Below are positions 1 to 12,204 of a stretch of DNA of 64,000 bases, piece after piece; the stretch's first letter is position 1; each line of letters opens with the position of its first letter. The notes under the pieces are model-generated. The model was not told where the DNA came from and made no database searches. It worked only from the letters and a program-made list of their open reading frames with translations. The DNA comes from Fasciolopsis buskii. Its lineage: Eukaryota; Platyhelminthes; Trematoda; Plagiorchiida; Fasciolidae. The translations under genes were made by a program, and so were the position numbers. The DNA is taken from the NCBI GenBank assembly GCA_008360955.1, contig LUCM01000101.1:215358-279357 (forward strand). The letters are read 5' to 3'.

Positions 1-645
1 AGCTAATGAAAAAGTCCGGTTTCCAATGCCATATAGGACAGTTATTGGGTGTTCTTTTGAGTAGTTATTTGCAGTGGCAAACTGACGTTTGCTGTGGGAA
101 TTTCTTCATTATATCATTGTCCGGATTTTCCCCCTAAGGTTCGCTAGCTAGGATATTACTTAACAATAAGCGCTTCAATGCTCGTAAATAGGAACTACAA
201 TAATTGCTTGCACAGTTGGTTGCTCTACGAGTTTATGAAACAATTTGGCGATTGAGATATATGAAGGAGTTTCATCAAAGTGTATTTGAACTATTTGCCT
301 AATGTATATCGTGATATATCTGCTCGATCAGTCGGATTTTACTCCGAGTGAGCAGTTTTCTGACTACTTACTGCGATTGCGAGAAAATAACAAACAAGTA
401 ATCATAAGTACTGATGATGATAAATAGATAAGTGTTCTAGAAAACAGTGTATATGAGTGTTTTACTTGACACATGGTTTTATTTAACCAGCTTGTCCTGA
501 CTTAATGTTTGTGAGGTTTTCTAATCATTCTGGGATGAACCTCACAATCAAGGACCAAAATGTTTTCACTCCAGTGGGTATCTGCGACGAAGCCTTTCTT
601 TAGCGGCAGCATTTCTAACCCAGCTCAATTCATGTTCTCATCCAG
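1..645. other. Presumed DSTYK intron, no coding signal seen
   Basis: No exon was recognised here. The stretch ends in a splice acceptor at 644-645, just before the first visible DSTYK exon, so it is most simply the 3' part of an intron of that gene. A second possible acceptor at 622-623 would keep the frame open, but the later one matches the family alignment better. Confidence 0.5.
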
Positions 646-3600
646 GTACTTTGGAGCGAACAATCGTCAACTTGGAAAGATTGACTGACAATGAACTGAC
701 CACGCAGCGTATTGCCTCTTGTCCTTACCTGGATTGTCTCACAGATACAGGCGATGCAAATGTAAGCTCCCACTCGCCCAATGACATTGCCACGGCAGTG
801 TTACCCTCTGGCGATGGGGCAATCTACGTACCTCTGCACGAGGAGGTAGGTTTTGGGCATGTAGGATCGAAGTCCGAAGTACGTCCAACACTTGTATCCC
901 CGTTGGCAAAGGGTCGGTGTATCAGTCATTCCGCGATTGTCCCCGGTTGCCGCATCACTCCAGAAGGCATGGTAGGCTGTTCAAGTGCATCAGAATTGCG
1001 TACAGCAGATGTCGCGCTTAAAGCACTGTTACAATTCACTTATTCAATTACGGTGCCCATGAAACGGACTCTGACGTCCCAAATGTCTATTTTAATGGAC
1101 CGACTTAGGAAGGCAAGTTAAATGCATTTCATAATACCGATGGTAATGTCTAGTTCAGTTAATCTTTAATTACCATTAGTCTCGTACTGGCGTTCTCTGA
1201 TTTTGGTTGCAATCCTTAATTCGCCTTATTACCCGAAGAAAAATTATGTAAGGATGGCGATAGAGTATTCGCAATGGAACTTGAGAAAAACAATGTCGAA
1301 GAGGAGCGATTTCGAATTTAACAGCGCCATTGTCTGCCTCCTCACTTGGAATCTTCAATCGTCGGGTGGAGAATCTGGTGGACCCCAACCCGGCAGTCTA
1401 ACGGAGTCCACGGGTGCCAGTGCACTGCTTGAGGCTTTCATACCTTTCTGTTATATCAGAACTGACTACCTTGTCCCATCTTCCAGCCAATACCTCCCTC
1501 GGCGTACTGCGGGGCGGGCGACCTGCGCGCATGCTCAATGATGACTCTACTACGCTAATTTATTAACACGATATTCTTACTGAACACATAACGTCTGAAA
1601 GCACCTCTGCAGGGAAATCGCATTTTGGTGGTCCTAGGATACAAAGAATCTGAGTGTGAAGTGTAATCCAAACCCTAGCTTTACGATAAAATAACTCAAA
1701 CCGCTCAGAAATCTGCTGCTTTGATTACGCTAAGGAAAGTTTAATCTCTGGTAGATGACTCAAAACTCGAAATTAAGTACGCTTGACGTTTCACTTCATT
1801 TTCTCAAGTGGTTATCTGACTTTAAAAGAAGAAAGCTCACAGTAAGCTGCACAAGTAGCCTCGAAAAATCCGGAACTGTGGGTTGCAAGAACTCGTGGGA
1901 GGTTTACCCTTAAGTTAAAATCTCCAATACGGCACAATAGCTAGCGCGTGGTGTGGGTATATTAATTTTCCATAGTTTATAAAGAACACAAACGAAATTT
2001 TTGCCTGTGAACAGAGATTTCCCAACCTACCGAGGAATAAATGAGGCTTCAGTCCAAGCGGTGTACGAATGCGGGATGTGTAGAGGCCTATCTTCAAACT
2101 AAAAAATGAACCATATAGCAATGGCTTGTCGTTAACCTTGAATAATTACACAGTACAAAGCAATGTAAGGAGCAAGGAATAATTCAGTATGTATCGCTGG
2201 GATCACAGAAAAACCATTCACCCAAAGCTCCTACTTGAAACACCATTAAAATTCGGGTTTTGAATAGACATCTATTGTAGAAACTTTGAGCTGTTTACGA
2301 GTATTTATAACAGACGTCAAATAATTAGCATAGGATGTGATTTAAAAGCAGGGAGCGGTTGAAGACCGGCTCGGATGAGTTTATCAGAATCAGAAAACGT
2401 ACGCGTCATATTTGCCTCTTCTGTAGGAACCGCTGTAAAAGTTATTGTTTTATTTTCTCCTAGTACCTGGGAAAAGCAACGCCTGTCCTAGTATGAATTG
2501 CTTATTATAATTCCATTCTGCATGGAAAGCCGTTGCCTGCCAATCTGAATCCACCAATCAGACTGCAACAAGCAGTCGTTTATTTCTTTTTCTTGGCTTG
2601 TTGTAGGTTTAGATGACCATCCGTCACAAGCCATCGTCACCATTTTTTCTTCCTTTTCAGGTAATCACTTACTTGGAAGACATTTTTGCACCGCTGCACC
2701 AGTTTAAGTCAAGAAACTAGGAAACGGCAGGGATCGGGGCTTGTTCGGAGTATATAAAGATCATTGATGTCAGATTCGCTTCACATAGACCGAAAAAAGT
2801 GATGTTTGTCACCGTTTATCTTTCAATAAGTATTTTTTCAAAAAATTCACTCGATACACGAATTGCTTTAAGCTTGACACCTAGAACCGTTTTCATTGTC
2901 AGAGAACACCACTTGATTGATGTGAAGTGAACCCATCATAAATGGCCAAATGTAATGTAAGTCCGCGAGAAATAATTAAGTTAACATTGTCTCATGTTGT
3001 CATCAAACAGACATCTGTCTATTTTTTTCTTGGTTCAGGCATTTATCGGTCCTATCTCCTGGAGAGGGCCAATGGACTTGGATGAAGAATGGACAGAACG
3101 TGCAGCCCGAAGTGTGCTGAATGAACTCAGTGACACGTCAATAGCTAAACGTCTCTGTGTGCAGATCACCGAAAAGCTGCGTCAATCCCATGAAAACTTT
3201 CTAACAGTGAGTCTATAACGTTTCTACTTGTAACCGCTGATTTGTTTGTAACTGGTCACTCCAGTGATAGTCCAAAGACAACGCCTCCGTAACATTATGT
3301 TGTGCTCCCTGGATGCTATGGCCGAGTACATTATACTAGGAGGCAGTTTGCTGCTTCTAACTTTAAATAACAAATCGAACAATTGGGAATACTGAGAAGC
3401 GAAGAGTTTTCCGACGTTTCTGGTAGGGTCCGCAAAGAGAAGAATTACTCAGTGATAAGTATTTAACATTGGAATATTGAGATTTGAGTACGAAAAGTGA
3501 ATATCTGCGTACGCCAAAAACTGGATAATGTGAGAAAGGTGGTTCTCTAGAATAACTGTACAGGGAAGAAGTTGAAACGAAGTGGTGGATGGAACTTGTT

Positions 3601-6600
3601 CGACGCCTATCACCAGTAATAATAATAACGGTTATAAAAATTATGTACATGCCCTGTGTGGCTTTTTTCAGGAAATTGGACAAGGTAGTTTTTTGGTTTT
3701 CACAACCTTCAACCTTGCGCCACCTCACAGAGCCATCTACTCAAAAGAACAGAATGAGAAATAATAAAAAATCGAATGCAAAGCGGTAAGTTGAAGAAAA
3801 CAAAATACTGTCGATGCAAGAACGCCACAATCTGCGACCCTGAGCCACACCAATAATTGCCTCCAACCGCAACTCAAAACCTCAACCAGGCGGCCTAAGT
3901 GCATCTACAAGGGCCAGTAAGCGGGTCAGAGTTTTTATACGTTTTTTCCATGTTATCGACTGATCACCATGAGCCAACCATTAGCCTTCTCGGAAGTTCT
4001 AATGACTGAATCACAGGACTCAGTCCCTGACGATTAACGTCTGAGTTACTCACAAAATTCACCCACCATGTTTTCCCCTAATACTACGAAGACGACGGTG
4101 TTGAGACACCGAAGGTCGTAGCACATCTGCTCTCAGCGGCCAGGTTTGTGAGCCGTATAGCAGTACCGACCTCACTGCTGCTGTGAAGACCATACATTTG
4201 GTCGGTAACCGGATGTCACGCCGACGCCATAGATGCTCCAGAATGGTGAATTCCAATCGAACCTTCCGTATGCGTGAAAATGATTCAATCGGCTTACGAC
4301 TACCAAATGAGTTACAACTAACCAATTAACTGAATCTATTTGTCTCACCCAATTTGTACCCTGCAAGAACAAGGTTTGGCTTCGAGCCATTCCAGTCCTG
4401 AAGCAGCATTTGGCACTTTGAAGGTTCAAAGCTTATCCCAAACATACCTACGCTATCGTTCAAACGATCGAGAAAATACTCTCAATTTAGCTGTCCCCAC
4501 TCGGCGCACTACGTCGCCCGCATATTTTAAGTCTGGGAGTTTGTTGTCGGGACAAGGTCCAGTCCATGAGGGTAGGGTTGTCACCATAATCCCTTCAATG
4601 ACAACACTGAAAAAGGATGAAAGGGGGAATCCCGGAGAAAAGTGAACATCAAAATGGAAAAGATAAAAAGCATCAACGAATACACGCAGATCCCCGCTTT
4701 ATGAAGAAGATGGGTGAACTAGCTGAGAAACCCCTTGTGATTCACGTTCGATGATGAAATGCACTTCAGTTACACGCAACGCAATAATGAAGGGAAACTG
4801 AGGAAAGTAGTGAGCATGCAGTATTTCAATTTCGGCCGAGGCTTTAATCGGAAGCTGCCGGAATGCACATGTAGCTATGAGACCATCTTGCACCGTATAG
4901 TCCCGTTTATGAAAGAAGAAATCAAGCACAAATCAAGCACAGAAAATTGAGGTGGAAAAGCTTATAAGATCCCAATCGGATTATCGTGGTACTGAGCTGC
5001 GCGACAGATGAGGTGTCTGTCACCTCAAAGAAATGGTTTAAATCATTTTGCAAAACGCTACTTTGGTAACAAATAGCAATCCGCTTCCATCCGGTCGGTT
5101 GCTACATCTGATCTTTTGGTGCCGGTTTGCGTTGATTCTTGGAATCAAATTTGTGCGCAAATCTGATGATGTGATGGGCTGCTGTGGAGATGGGCACCTC
5201 TTGTAATACGTCGTTAATTAAACAAGGTGGGAGGAATTCTCTTGGGTCTCTGGTAACGTGGTCAGTGATGCTCATACTTGTAACAATAATTTGCAGGACT
5301 TCGTGTACTACTTCCTTCGTTGAAAGCAGGTGCTATGGAAAAATAGTACCAAATTTTGTGTATTTATTACGGCAATTAACCTCCAATGATTCCAATGCTT
5401 TTGCGTGGCGACGAGGTTCACCCTTTCATATGCCAGAATTGTCTTTTAGTGCAGGAAGTCAATATCAGTATGACAGTTCGGCATGTCGTATCATGCTAGA
5501 TATTTCAAACATGGAAGCTGTACTCCATATGCTGGTCATGCAAAGCAATGCCAAATCTGTTTCCAGAGCAAAACAGTGGTTCGCCTCTTTTCAGAGTTAA
5601 TTGTACTAACTTCGTAGTAGTGTTCTAAGGTAAACGTAAATAATTCACCATGTGATATCATCGCTCAACTCACCATAAAGAAATCACGGAAGCACTGTAC
5701 AGCTGTTTCATCCTTGTTAGGAATCATCAGCATCATCCATCATCCAAAGTCTTCGTCATACTTAGGCTACCTGCAGAGAGGTCATCTATCAGTAGGGTTC
5801 GATTGCTTGAGCTAGCGGACAGTAACCGTGCAAATCAGTGACGGATAGGTGCAACCTCATGTGGTGAAGTTCAGCAAACCGTTCAGAGCCTGCCCGGCAG
5901 CGTAATGGCTAGGGCGTTCGACTCAGAGTTGTTCGTCCCGGGTTCGCGTCCCAGTTCGGGCGCAGTGGATATGCACTGCTGAGGATTCCTAACAAGGATG
6001 AAACAGCTGTACAGTGCTTCCACGGTTTCTTTATGGTGAATTGAGCGATGATATCACCTGGTGAATTATTTCATGAAAACATTCAATCTCCTACTACTAA
6101 CATGTAAGCGTAAATATGTATATGCATATATATATATGTATATGAAGACTTTGGGGTTGTATTCCGCTCTATGTTTAAACTCCCGGTTAGCCGATCCCTG
6201 CTTCTTGTATTTGGTACCATCGACCATCAGGCATATCCCTTCTGGTGTACTTATGCGTCAAACATGCAGTAAAAACTTTGTGCGTATACATGTTAGCCGA
6301 AGATTCTTTCCGATTACATGCAAAACCGTGTTACTTATACGCTTTATTTGCAGACACTGCGACGACTAGAGGTTCGTACGGAAATTAGGAATTGTCGTTT
6401 CGAAGAGGCTCAGGAAAGCATTCTCAAACAGCACGCACCGCGGTTGTCCCGTGTTGCATTGGACACTTCTGCACTGCGATCCTACCTTCAATTCGGATTG
6501 CCTGTATTAGGTAAGGAGTTGGGTAGAGGACAATACGGGGTCGTATATGCCTCTTCACCGTGGGGTGGTCACACACACTTGGCAGTCAAATCTGTGGTTC

Positions 6601-9600
6601 CCCCGGATGAAAAGCACTGGAAGGACTTGGCTCTCGAAATTTACTACAGCAAGTAAGCTCAACAACAATGTGTGAGATGTACTTCCAGTAGCGATACATA
6701 AGGGTGATGATTATCACATATTAGCCATTATATTTAGTGGTAACTGTCTAATGTTTGAAGCCAAATAATGGTATCCCAGAAAAAGTGGTGCGAATACCGA
6801 TAAGTTAAATAACTCCACAGAGCGATTTTTTCTGGCTACGCAAATATTTAGTGAGCTTCAAGTTGAGTAAAGTGCACTGGGGCCAAACTGAGTTCAGAAC
6901 GCATCGAAAAACCGATAGGCTAGTATAATGTCCAACTTGAAATTCATTACTTCGTTGTATAACTTTAAGGCAAGTTGCCCGAAATAGACGATAGCACCGT
7001 GTCCTGACATCACAAACGCGTATAAATTGTTCCGAGAAAACTTAAAATGACATTTTCACTTCATTCTTGCAGCTGAAAGCGGAAACATGGACTTACTTAG
7101 ATATATCCAGGGTTAAGATGGATACCTAACATGGTCCCGGAATTGTGGTTGTGAAAAGCGAAGAAGGTTAAGGTAGGCTAACTGGTATTGGGGCGCTCCT
7201 AACTGGCTTATCACAAAGATCAGTGGTCGCGGTAAGTTTTAAAAGGTGTACGCGCATAAGGGTCCAAACCGTCAAACAAGGCAACATATTTACTTACTTG
7301 AATATGACTACCTTCTGTTAGATGATAATTAGCCAATATCTTAGCCCTAGTCATTGATCTATATGTTTAGCTGGTCCCTGAAGAAAGGAACTGCACTTTG
7401 ATCTAAGTACAGGACAGACTGTATACTGGGAGAGTTCCGTGTTATTGAGTCGCAGAATACAGCCAAGCTAAGTTGAAGCAATGACACTGAAGGACGATGG
7501 ACAGTTGTTCGGTAGTACAGCATTATGTTCGCCGTTGGTGATTCCTTCCACCCAGTTTAACCCGAGAATTCAATGTAGACATCACTGAATGAATGCTTTC
7601 CGGTATCCTCGCCTTGCAACGCACCTGTTTTGTTGCCGTAGGTGAGCACCAGGCGGACGGGAGCCCAAAAACGGGAATTTTCGTTAAAGGATGGATTTCA
7701 GTGCACGCCCAAAGCGTACTTATACGACCATTAACGTTGCATAAACGCGTATTGGCTTTGGTAGCTACCTAGCAGCGCCGAATGAAATAAGGTTAGTGAC
7801 TGTGGCATTGAGCCATACTACCTAATGTCCTCAATCATCGCCAGATCACCTGACTCGACCCAATTAGGATAATTTTACACGTTTTCGCCACCTCATATAC
7901 TGCTCACCTTGAAAACCTTCCAGCAACTGTCCGCCTCGGAGAATAGTATCTGCTGAGGTAGTCAACCTGTAGCCATGCTTTTCACATGTCCCAATCACTA
8001 ACTGCTCGATGGGCTGAGTCTCAGGACTCAATGCACTGAGTTATTAAAAAAATTCCCCCATCATATTCAGCAAATACTGTTACTACAGTTTTCATGGGGT
8101 TCTGAGGTGACACGATGTCACCTCGACTGATGATGAAACTTATGCGACCTAAATGTCAAGCTCAGCAATCAGAAACAAACTGAGCTACGATCAAAACAAA
8201 TTTTCGAATCCATTGAGATTACTGCAGTATTTACACATTTACAGTTGTCTCACATCTGCCCCCAACGACAAAGTTTCAGAACCGGATAGCAGAAACAACC
8301 TCAATGGTGCTATGTATACTCGACCTCTGTGCGATAGCCGGATGTCACCCAGAACACGGAGATGCTTCTGTATTCAAGCGGACCACCAGGTGAGATAAAG
8401 CTACGCAAATAATTAGACCTATCTTCTCGCAATTCTTCCCCTGCAAGAATGAGTAGGCTTCGGGTGAATTCAGTCCTGCAACAGAAATTTACACTTTGAA
8501 GGCTCAAAACGCACTCCGAACATTGCTACACTATGACTAGAATATTGTTTGAATCGTTAGGAGCGTGAATGGATGATAAGTCAATTTACAAATTGCATGG
8601 CGATTCGTCGGTCAGGCAGAATGAATGTGTTCTAACCATTTCTATATGGAGCGGAGCAACACACAGTCTACCAATCAGTGGAAGCAAGCACATCCTGTAG
8701 ACGTCTGGCGCGATGCTATCCTGTCCGGAAGCTTTCAAGTTCTTCAGCGATTACCGATATATTTGGTTGAGCTCGGCATCGCATGGTTCAGGTCAAACTG
8801 AACATAGGAAGTTTGGCATTTGGTTTACTGGCCGATTACTCTGCCCATCTTTCGATTCTACTATTCCGTAGTGAGATGAACTGGTTCGGTGCATCTAGTA
8901 GAACAAATTTAGGCCTCAACCAACCACTGAGAGCTTATCGGGTGAGCCGGAAGATCCTACCCAATTCGTCAGTTCTTGGTGCGACCTCTAATTTTCATCT
9001 ACTCTAATTCTATAGTTCATACGGTCTACCCTAGAGAAGCACGTGGCCACACGCTGCATCCTGCGGTGTTCTGGACTCTCCGTCAGATGTATCTCTTTTG
9101 GTCTGGGTGAGAGACGAAGAATGGTTTCGAATATCCATTTTTTAAATTCATTTTAGTCCCGTTCGGGAGCCTTCGAGATAACGTTACCGATCACCTTCCA
9201 CTGCCCTTCCACCGAGGTATCATGTTTGATACTCGTTACAGTATCCAGGTGAATCGCGATGGCACTTCAGGGCGGTTGACATTTTTCTGACGAAGTTTGG
9301 CGAATTTGGTGGAAACTTCCTATGACATATAAACAAGTGCATTATAGAACAAGTATGCACAATGTTCATGTCTGCGGCTATTGTACTATGAAACACAACT
9401 CTTTACATATGAAATTCATTGAGACTGTGCAAGGATATAGACAACTTAGCGTTCAGTGCAACTATCAGCCGAGTACTAGGTCAAGTGTTTTGTGGAATGC
9501 TGGAATTGCGTGTTGCAGACAACAAACCTGTTGATATCCGCACCGTCTCCCAGTCGGTCACCGTTTTCGTAATGCTAGGCTAGTCCAAATTGTCCTGAAA

Positions 9601-12204
9601 CAGTGGAGATTCTTTTGAGCAGTCAGTACGCGCATTCTAGTCCCATGTGACAAAAATACATCTTATCTTGATACACAGCTGACTGAGTTTCGCACAACAT
9701 CGCAAAGTCCATTATCTATTTTATCACTGGCCGTGATAGCCAGCGCACAGACGACAATCAGTCATATCTTTCAAGGGGCCTTTAAAACACGCAACAACAG
9801 ATTTGGGAAATATGGGTTCCAGGGAAAATATAACGCCATTAGCTTCATGCCCACAGAAAGAGCCACATTGTATAGTCCGGAATTATGTGTGCGTTCGTTG
9901 TGGTGGATTCAGTAGTCTGCATCGGAACACCGGCAAGGCAGTGTTTAGAGATAACCAGTATCCAGACAATGATCATGCAGCGTTTTGACCGTGATACTCT
10001 GTTGAACCACTTCTAGTAGGGTCCTGATATTCCAGTAGGCTGAAGGAAATGGTTTTCGACAGTATAGTCTCAGCTTGCTGACCTATCAACAGGACCGCTA
10101 GGACATGAGGCGCGTCGCTTCTCAGAGACATCGAAGCATCAGAAGCGGAGTGAGCGCCGCAATAATGCATAGGTACTCGGGGTTAGTTTAAATGCAACAT
10201 CCCTTGTATCTTCCCATCTTTTTGTCCGAAGTTGTCCCGTTGGCCTTTTGACACCAGTCTGTAACCTGCAAGGCACCAGGAATTTCCAAGACGAGATGGC
10301 GACCATAAATGGGTTCATTCGCCTTCAGTTAGATCAAGTCCAAAGAACAGGCTACGTGGTCACTGTTTAGCTGGCAAGTTTCTCGGAATATGGTGTCTAT
10401 TTATCAATGTTCGAATATCAAAATGGATTTCAGGTGTACATAACAGCCTTATTTGTTTCACTTTACCGATAAGTTTTGCAGATGGTCTTGTGCAGAAAAC
10501 GAGTGAAGATCGAGATATTTTCAGAACTGAAGTGTTTTTCAGAACAAGAAAGCAAAAACCGTTCGTCGCATCAGAACCACGAATTTTGAGTATCATTACT
10601 GGTGGAATAAAATAATCTAAGGTTGTCCGACATATTAATGGAAAGTCGGTACCTTCTTATCCTAGTTCGAAGGGGCCACCGCTTTAGCCACTCTTAAGTT
10701 CTTTAATTTATGGGCTAAGCCCCATTAACTGTACTCACACGTTAGTATAGCATGAGAAAGTAACGTGCTAGTGAACGGATGAATAGCAAGAATCCCAGGA
10801 CAAAACAATCGACCAGATATTGGCGGTGCAGCGGGTGTGCTCAGAGAACCGCTGTAGCGAACTGTCAATCAAGACCCTAAAAGTTGGAATGAGAAAGAAC
10901 CACGGATGGCCATCATAGCAGTGCAACTTAGCTCCAAAGTGGTCAACTCTGAGGAGATCAAGACCCACACTTTTCGATGTAAAAGTTGACGGATCGATCG
11001 CCTCATTAGCTAGTCAACAGGCAAAGGCGAGAGTAGTTTATCGATAATGCTTAAGCCAGGTGTCACTATGATGTAACATCGTTAGAAGTAAGTAGAAGTA
11101 TGATAGGAACGTCTGAGTCTCGGTGTAAGAAGGCTTTAGTGTTAAAAGAAACGGCTGAAGTTTACCAAGTTGTTGGTCCTTGATCCCGTCCGATTTGCCC
11201 AAATTGCTCATATTCACGCATAAAAAATAGTCCATCGATTTACAAATTCACCCTAAACTATCGATTTGGGCATTTTGAAGTTTGGAAAGCTATTTGTAAA
11301 AAGAAACAATCCCAAGTAATTGATAACAACCAATATAAATACACATTAAAACCTAGTATTTCGTTAAAACATTGACGAAATTCACTTTGTGGTCCGTAAC
11401 CTTTCTCGCATAGGCAGATACCTGAACATGAACGAATTGCTACGATGTACGATAGTGTCATCGATTATGACCATAGTCATGGGACACAACCAGCTGTTCT
11501 CGTCATCATGGAACGATTGGTACGCGATCTACACACAGCAATCAAACAAGGTTTACCGTGGCTACGACGTCTCATTGTGGCTCGTGATGTGGCAGAGGGG
11601 ATACGTTTTTTACACAGCCAAGGTTTAGTTCATCGAGATATCAAGCCTAGAAATGTGTTATTGGACTCTCACGACAGGGCAAAGTTGACGGATTTGGGAT
11701 TTTGCAAACCGTACGCAATGATGGGAGGAAGTATACTTGGTAAATGAAATTACTAGTACTAGTAACTGATTTCGATTTTAGGAACTCCAATGCACATGGC
11801 CCCTGAGATCTTCGAGCAGAACTACGACCATTCGGTGGACATTTACGCATTCGGAATCCTATTTTGGTACATATGTGCAGGAAAAGTGCAGATGCCCCGT
11901 AATTTCGAACAATGTGGTGACAAAGACGGACTGTGGCATGCTGTGCGAAAAGGTAAATTCCATTTGCAAGTAATGGGGGGAAAATCAACTTAAAAATCAT
12001 TTTCTTACAGGCATCCGTCCAGAACGCCTGAAGATGTTTACAAAGGAGTGTTGGGAGTTGATGGAACAATGCTGGACTCGTAGCACCCGGAAAAGGCCTC
12101 ATTCGGGGCAAATTGTGGATGCGCTGGACCAAATATACAGAAAAGAACTACAAAAAGCTCAGCGAAACTCGAACGGTCCTAATGTCCAGGATACAGCCAA
12201 GTGA
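646..12204 (+). CDS. DSTYK: Dual serine/threonine and tyrosine protein kinase, 3' part (six exons)
   Basis: Exons are 646-1112, 3039-3206, 6354-6652, 11414-11739, 11782-11952 and 12011-12204 (stop 12202-12204); the splice phases agree at every junction. About 541 residues are visible. Residues 1-156 start with GTLER, as in the human protein before its kinase domain. A helical linker follows (SLNEL-like segment, then HAPRLSR). The kinase domain is complete: glycine loop GRGQYGVV (about 269-276), lysine in AVKS (291), helix-C glutamate in DLALE (307), catalytic HRDIKPRN (about 385-392), DLG instead of DFG (405-407, typical of this family) and MAPEIF. The family is a cytoplasmic kinase implicated in FGF/ERK signalling and cell death in vertebrates; its role in worms is unknown. 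The tail after the kinase core is short, as in the family. The 5' half of the gene is outside the window. Confidence 0.95.
1113..3038 (+). other. DSTYK intron with GC-AG splice sites
   Basis: The exon ends in AAG followed by GCAAGT, an otherwise perfect donor with GC instead of GT. Reading on would hit a stop two codons later. The acceptor is a pyrimidine-rich run ending TTCAG at 3038. Both sides are phase 0, and the joined protein follows the DSTYK family across the junction. I see nothing recognisable inside the 1.9 kb intron. Confidence 0.8.
4000..4489 (-). mobile_element. RTE-like LINE fragment, reverse transcriptase 3' part
   Basis: On the minus strand, two frames encode the stretch after the RT core: [22 protein letters not shown] and a cysteine-poor tail, as in flatworm RTE-type elements. 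It is an almost exact inverted copy of 21321-21810, with equal length and identical open frames in two reading frames. A frame change breaks the coding sequence in both copies, so it is dead. It lies antisense in a DSTYK intron. Confidence 0.75.
5638..5731 (+). repeat. Terminal inverted repeat, left arm
   Basis: Begins AAATAATTCACC and ends AGGAATCATCAGC. It pairs with 5978-6071 over 94 bases. Confidence 0.85.
5978..6071 (-). repeat. Terminal inverted repeat, right arm
   Basis: Reverse complement of the left arm with a handful of substitutions; ends GGTGAATTATTT. Confidence 0.85.
6653..11413 (+). other. Largest visible DSTYK intron (4.8 kb)
   Basis: Donor GTAAGC follows a split lysine codon. 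The acceptor CTCGCATAG gives the phase needed to read KQIPEHER, matching the family. A second AG four bases later (11416-11417) would shift the frame. Apart from the RTE-like fragment at 8000-8535, the sequence is unassigned and rich in stop codons on both strands. Confidence 0.8.
8000..8535 (-). mobile_element. Diverged RTE-like LINE fragment
   Basis: By eye it aligns, with many substitutions, to the fragments at 4000-4489 and 15664-15990. Examples are CCGGATGTCACC near 8338 and the CCCTGCAAGAA block near 8442, followed by CACTTTGAAGG. It is an older copy of the same family in the same antisense orientation within the DSTYK intron. Confidence 0.5.

Larger units (their letters stand above)
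5638..6071. mobile_element. Foldback (MITE-like) element with tRNA-like core
   Basis: The first 94 and last 94 bases (5638-5731, 5978-6071) are inverted copies of each other with only a few mismatches. Between them lies a tRNA-like segment with an A-box-like motif at 5906-5916 (TGGCTAGGGCG) and a near-perfect B box at 5941-5951 (GGTTCGCGTCC). This combines a DNA-transposon or foldback outline with a SINE-like polymerase III promoter. No clear target duplication is visible. Related copies lie at 13385-13515 and 16433-16790. Confidence 0.75.
3207..6353 (+). other. DSTYK intron carrying mobile elements
   Basis: GTGAGT donor, TTTGCAG acceptor, phase 0. It holds an antisense RTE-like fragment (4000-4489) and a foldback element (5638-6071), both listed separately. 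A short AAT run lies near 3617-3630. Open frames at 3363-3789 and 5184-5600 have no recognised similarity. The rest shows nothing I can name. Confidence 0.8.

Noticed and set aside
5184..5600. 138-codon open frame within the DSTYK intron
   Set aside because: No recognised motif and an even mix of residues without domain landmarks. It lies between two repeats and is probably chance or a transposon relic.
5900..5960. A functional tRNA gene
   Set aside because: A and B boxes are present, but the segment lies inside a 434-base foldback element with a diverged second copy. I could not form an acceptor stem with its partner strand, so it is treated as a tRNA-derived mobile element.
11389..11628. 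Alternative frame over the fourth visible DSTYK exon
   Set aside because: It lacks the kinase motifs. The overlapping frame carries [15 protein letters not shown] and DLGFCKP and fits the splice phase.
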